Notes under the pieces: generated by a model | Told to the model about the DNA's origin: nothing | Database searches by the model: none | Seen by the model: only the letters and a program-made list of their open reading frames with translations | Made by a program: the position numbers and the translations under genes | NCBI GenBank assembly: GCA_018268875.1 | Contig: JAFDVT010000314.1 | Span: 1 to 8,729 of the forward strand | Direction: 5' to 3' | Origin: Acidobacteriota bacterium | Lineage (GTDB): Bacteria > Acidobacteriota > Terriglobia > Bryobacterales > Bryobacteraceae | DNA length: 8,729 nt | In this document: piece by piece, positions 5,676 to 8,729 of the stretch | How the letters are laid out: each line of letters begins with the position of its first letter | Position numbering within the stretch: position 1 is the stretch's first letter

Positions 5676-7835
5676 ATGCCGCCGCTGATTTCGAGCCTGC
5701 TCAAGCCGTCCCAGCCCGAAAAGCCGGTTGCCGCCAACAACTCCTGGCACCACTACGTGCCGTCGAACACCGTTTTTGTCTTCGTCCACGGCGTACTTTC
5801 GGACGCGCTGGAATGTTGGTTCAATGCGTCGAACGGCGCCTATTGGCCCTCGCTCGTGGCCGGCGACGTCCAGAACTTTCCGGTTCCCATCTTTAACGGC
5901 GGCTACTACACCTCCAAGTTGTCGACCCACTACGCGGTTCCCGACTGCGCCAAGGAACTGTTCGACGCCTTGCACGACCGGCTGCCCGACCCACGCCCCG
6001 GTTCGAATGGCCGCCTGCTGCCTCCCGCCGCGTCGCATGACCGCATCGTTTTTGTATGCCACAGCCTTGGCGGCATCGTCGTCCGCCACATGTTGACCAA
6101 CTTTCCCGAAGCGTTTCGTACCCGCAAAATCGGGCTTGTGCTGGTCGCCTCCCCGTCCATGGGTTCGCAATACGGAACCTGGCTGCGGTATCTCGCGCAG
6201 GCGCTCCGCAACGAAACCGCGCAGACTTTGCAGTTCCACAGCGAGGATCTCACCAAGCTCGATTATCAGTTCCAGCAGCATTTGAAGACACTGCCCGCCG
6301 GCTCGTTGTACGGCATGGAACTGGCCGAACATCACATGATCGTGCCGGGCTTTCTTTCGAAAGCCGGCGCTTTGCTGCGCATTGTCGCCCCGCCTGTTGT
6401 TCCACGAGGTTCGGCGCTCCGGTACTTTGAGGATTCCGCGATCGTCATTCCGGAAACCGACCATTCCACCATCGTGAAGCCGCGAGGCATCGACCACGGG
6501 TCGCACATCAATCTCCGCCGCTTTTACGCGAAATTCAACGAAAAAATGCCCTCCACCGCGGCGCCTCCCGTAGCGCCGGGCCAAGGCGCGACCGTCGCGC
6601 CGGAGGGCAAGTTCGAATGCCGCGATGTCTTCTGGCAGATCGACATTTCAGAAGACGGCGACGCCAGCAATCGCATGGAATTCCTTGCGATTTCCGCCGC
6701 AAAAGATGTCCGTGGCGGCGCACCCAAATACCAACTGCCCGAGGTGATCATCGCGCCAGGACAAACCACTGACTTTTATAAGGACGAGGATGCATCGTCC
6801 ACTGGCGTTCTGTTGAAAGGCAACACAATTACCTTCGAATCGCCGCCGACGCCCGAAAATTCGTTCGATGTCGTGCTCCAACAGGGCGACGTTTCGGCCT
6901 ATTCGATGGACGCTAGCGAATTGAGCCGCAACGATCCCAACGGCGGCGGGTACGACTACGTCGAAAAGAAGCTTCCCTTCGAAAAAGCCGGGCGATTGGC
7001 GATGCAAATCCATTTCCCCGCGTCCCTGCAAATCGAAAAGGTGGACGCGCAGGGCTTTCGGCTCATCGGCAATGGGTCCGAAGGCGCCACCTACGACCAT
7101 CAGTTGACCACCGACGCGAGGCGCGGCTTTCTGTATTCCCGCCTGCTGGACAGCGCCACGCTGGTCCTGCAGAACCCCGCTCCGCGCTCTGTTTTCCGCA
7201 TCCGTTGGACGCTCGCCGAGCCTGCGGAACTGCCTGCGGAAAAAGCCGCGTTCCTACATGCGCGGCGGCGCAGGCTTCTCAAAATCCGGTCGCAGTTCGA
7301 AAGCGGCCAACCTCCGAAAGCCGCGCTCGAGGCGTTGGGCGACTTCGCAAACGTGGTCCTGCAGCAGCTTCCGTCGGACATCCAGCCGCACATCCTGACC
7401 GGGCAGTTGGACGTCAGCCTGATGGCGGTGGACGGCGAGGATTCGCAGAAGGGCGAGGTCCTGCGAGTCTGCACCTGCCTGAACGATCACGAGTCGTACT
7501 GGGCGTTGGAACTGCCGATCGGACGCGGCATTGCCGGTCGCGCTGCGCGCAGCCTCAGGCCGCGGTTGTTCGCTCCGTCGACGTCGCCGAAAGCGCGGAC
7601 CGCGGCCGAAGACATGGTGCGCCGCGCCTATCAGCCGTTCGCCGAACAACTGCGCCACCGCTGGCTGCTGTGCATACCGCTATGGGAACCGCAGCGCTGC
7701 CACCGCGCGATTGGCGTCGTCAACTTCGGAACCTTCGACTCGTCGCAAGCCCAATACCTGCGGCCGCTGGGCGACGAAACCACCGTCGCAAAGCTGGTGG
7801 CGTACGCCTCCGAAGCCCTTTTGAAACGCCTGTGA
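5676..7835 (+). CDS. Alpha/beta-hydrolase (SERAC1-like) with beta-rich middle region and C-terminal GAF-like domain
   Basis: A 719-residue protein. Residues about 30-290 are an alpha/beta-hydrolase: VFVFVHG with oxyanion-region H38-G39, nucleophile elbow VCHSLGGIVVR with S130 (Cys replaces the first Gly of GxSxG), and the catalytic His in ETDHSTIVKP (H263). The DHSxIxKP ending is typical of SERAC1-like lipase/esterase domains. Residues about 313-525 are rich in predicted strands and match no family I know. A basic stretch (HARRRRLLKIRSQ) links to residues about 553-719, which look like a GAF sensor domain (IGRGIAGRAA at about 615-624, WLLCIPLW, IGVVNFGTFDSSQ). No signal peptide or membrane segment is seen, so it is probably cytosolic. 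The frame has a stop at 5664, so ATG 5676 is the only reasonable start, and no Shine-Dalgarno precedes it. A natural reading is a hydrolase controlled by a ligand-binding GAF domain; substrate and ligand are unknown. Confidence 0.8.
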   Translation: MPPLISSLLKPSQPEKPVAANNSWHHYVPSNTVFVFVHGVLSDALECWFNASNGAYWPSLVAGDVQNFPVPIFNGGYYTSKLSTHYAVPDCAKELFDALHDRLPDPRPGSNGRLLPPAASHDRIVFVCHSLGGIVVRHMLTNFPEAFRTRKIGLVLVASPSMGSQYGTWLRYLAQALRNETAQTLQFHSEDLTKLDYQFQQHLKTLPAGSLYGMELAEHHMIVPGFLSKAGALLRIVAPPVVPRGSALRYFEDSAIVIPETDHSTIVKPRGIDHGSHINLRRFYAKFNEKMPSTAAPPVAPGQGATVAPEGKFECRDVFWQIDISEDGDASNRMEFLAISAAKDVRGGAPKYQLPEVIIAPGQTTDFYKDEDASSTGVLLKGNTITFESPPTPENSFDVVLQQGDVSAYSMDASELSRNDPNGGGYDYVEKKLPFEKAGRLAMQIHFPASLQIEKVDAQGFRLIGNGSEGATYDHQLTTDARRGFLYSRLLDSATLVLQNPAPRSVFRIRWTLAEPAELPAEKAAFLHARRRRLLKIRSQFESGQPPKAALEALGDFANVVLQQLPSDIQPHILTGQLDVSLMAVDGEDSQKGEVLRVCTCLNDHESYWALELPIGRGIAGRAARSLRPRLFAPSTSPKARTAAEDMVRRAYQPFAEQLRHRWLLCIPLWEPQRCHRAIGVVNFGTFDSSQAQYLRPLGDETTVAKLVAYASEALLKRL

Positions 7836-7847
7836 TAGCCTGAAGGC

Positions 7848-7858
7848 AAAGGAAGCGC
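7848..7858 (+). promoter_or_regulatory. Ribosome binding site of the 78-residue gene
   Basis: AAAGGAA at 7848-7854 with a 4-base gap to the ATG at 7859. It supports real translation of the small gene. Confidence 0.65.
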
Positions 7859-8095
7859 ATGGCCGAAAACATCGCAAAACGCTACGAAATCCTGGGCCCT
7901 TCGCTCGTCGGATTCGATTACGTCCCGGTGCCGCACCCGGCTTGTGACGCGGCAAAGGCATTGCATCCGGACCCTGGCAAGTCCGTCGACTTCGTCAGCC
8001 TGTTTCAGGATGCGTCGCGCAGCATCAATCAAGCGCGCAGCCAGGCGATAGAGCAACCTTTGCCCGCCGCCGCTCCCGCCGAAGCGCAAGAATAG
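7859..8095 (+). CDS. Small protein of unknown function (78 residues)
   Basis: I do not recognise this protein. It has no signal peptide or membrane segment. The first 55 residues (beginning MAENIAKRYEILG, later YVPVPHPACDAAKALHPDPG) look folded, with a Pro/His-rich loop and one Cys; the last 25 or so are Ala/Pro/Glu/Gln-rich and probably disordered. It is likely a real gene because it has a good ribosome binding site, begins 23 bases after the hydrolase stop, and its TAG stop shares a base with the GTG of the next gene (TAGTG). Position suggests an operon with the hydrolase-GAF protein before it and the SDR after it, but no job can be assigned. Confidence 0.65.
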   Translation: MAENIAKRYEILGPSLVGFDYVPVPHPACDAAKALHPDPGKSVDFVSLFQDASRSINQARSQAIEQPLPAAAPAEAQE

Positions 8096-8729
8096 TGCGA
8101 ACCGCCGTCATCGCCGGAGCCACGGGCTTGGTGGGTTCCCACCTGTTGCCTCTGCTCTGCCAACATTACGATCGAGTGGCTGCCTTCACCCGGCGGCCAC
8201 TTTCGTTTTCCGCGCCGAACCTTGTCGAACTCCCTTTCGAGGACCTTCACAATCGCACCTGGGGACCGGTGGACGACGCCTATTGCTGCCTGGGCATCAC
8301 CATCGCCAAAGCAGGTTCGCAAGCAGCCTTCCGGGCCGTCGATCACGACCTGGTGGTGGATTTCGCCAAGTCCGCTCGCGACCACGGCGCGTCGCGCTTC
8401 GGCGTAGTCTCAAGCGTAGGCGCGTCCAGCAAGTCACTAGCGTTCTATCTACGAGTCAAAGGCGAGATGGAGGACGCGACCTCGAACCTCGGGTTTGCGA
8501 GTGTGCAGATCGCGCAACCGAGCTTCCTACTGGGCGCACGCGAACAGGCCCGCATGGTCGAACAAGTGGGAATCCTGGCCGGAAAGATCGTGAGCCCGTT
8601 GCTATTGGGGCCGCTTTCGAAGTATCGAGCGATAGAGGCGGCAACCGTCGCGAGTTCCCTGCTGCACGCCGTCGAACGTGGCGCGCCGGGCATCCATCGC
8701 CTGGAATATCGCGAACTGATGCTAGCCGC
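8095..8729 (+). CDS. HTATIP2/TIP30-like atypical SDR, NAD(P)-binding oxidoreductase (3' end outside window)
   Basis: The reading frame is open from GTG 8095 to the window edge, 211 full codons; family members of this kind are usually about 210-230 residues, so only a few residues should be missing. The N-terminus has the dinucleotide-binding loop GATGLVGSHLL (G8-A-T-G11-L-V-G14). Family marks follow: YCCLGITIAKAGSQAAFRAVDHD, then FGVVSSVGASS with S106/S107, and the Y118-x3-K122 pair in FYLRVKGEMED, spaced as in active SDR enzymes. The later IAQPSFLLGAR block matches the usual I-x-R-P-x-x-L-L-G-x-R but has Gln for the first Arg. These proteins bind NAD(P)H in the cytosol and their bacterial substrates are mostly unknown. 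The GTG start is supported by its overlap with the stop of the small gene and by the Rossmann strand beginning directly after it. No promoter is needed if it is co-transcribed. Confidence 0.87.
   Translation, partial: MRTAVIAGATGLVGSHLLPLLCQHYDRVAAFTRRPLSFSAPNLVELPFEDLHNRTWGPVDDAYCCLGITIAKAGSQAAFRAVDHDLVVDFAKSARDHGASRFGVVSSVGASSKSLAFYLRVKGEMEDATSNLGFASVQIAQPSFLLGAREQARMVEQVGILAGKIVSPLLLGPLSKYRAIEAATVASSLLHAVERGAPGIHRLEYRELMLA

Noticed and set aside
5670..6584. Minus-strand open frame of 304 codons opposite the hydrolase gene
   Set aside because: The plus strand carries clear hydrolase motifs in this stretch; the minus-strand product is low-complexity and unrecognisable.
1..8729. CRISPR arrays, tRNA genes, insertion sequences, attachment sites
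   Set aside because: I saw no spaced direct repeats, tRNA-like cloverleaf, transposase or terminal repeats by eye; gaps between genes are all under about 70 bases.

Overview
The window is a densely packed, GC-rich bacterial chromosome segment with every gene on the + strand. It holds ten genes: a queA fragment at the left edge, eight complete genes, and an SDR gene cut by the right edge. Gene content (stand-alone gatC-gatA, a DUF721 gene, an exported HEAT-repeat protein whose signal peptide ends in A-Q, an HTH-ROK regulator) and GC-rich codon use would fit an Acidobacteriota of the Solibacter/Bryobacter type. That assignment is an impression from style, not shown by any marker gene here. I see no rRNA, tRNA, CRISPR array, transposase or other mobile-element mark.

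Left block (1-2717): the 3' end of queA (queuosine tRNA modification) overlaps by one base the start of an HTH-ROK regulator. The regulator keeps the zinc motif but has Asn where ROK sugar kinases have the catalytic Asp. Seven bases later begins a probably exported HEAT-repeat protein.

Middle block (2741-5661): a DUF721 (DciA-like) gene, gatC and gatA are joined by two 4-base stop/start overlaps, so they are probably translated in a coupled way. GatC and GatA are two of the three subunits of the tRNA-dependent amidotransferase; gatB is not present here. Thirty-one bases after gatA lies a manganese-type superoxide dismutase with a good ribosome binding site. A strong intrinsic terminator follows it and closes the block.

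Right block (5676-8729): directly behind the terminator starts a 719-residue protein with an N-terminal alpha/beta-hydrolase of the SERAC1-like type, a beta-rich middle region I cannot name, and a C-terminal GAF-like domain. It has no Shine-Dalgarno, and a TATGAT box about 8 bases upstream suggests a leaderless transcript. A 78-residue protein of unknown function and an HTATIP2/TIP30-like atypical SDR oxidoreductase follow in probable operon arrangement. This three-gene unit is the least ordinary part of the window; the rest is housekeeping. No defence or other novel system can be demonstrated from the sequence alone.
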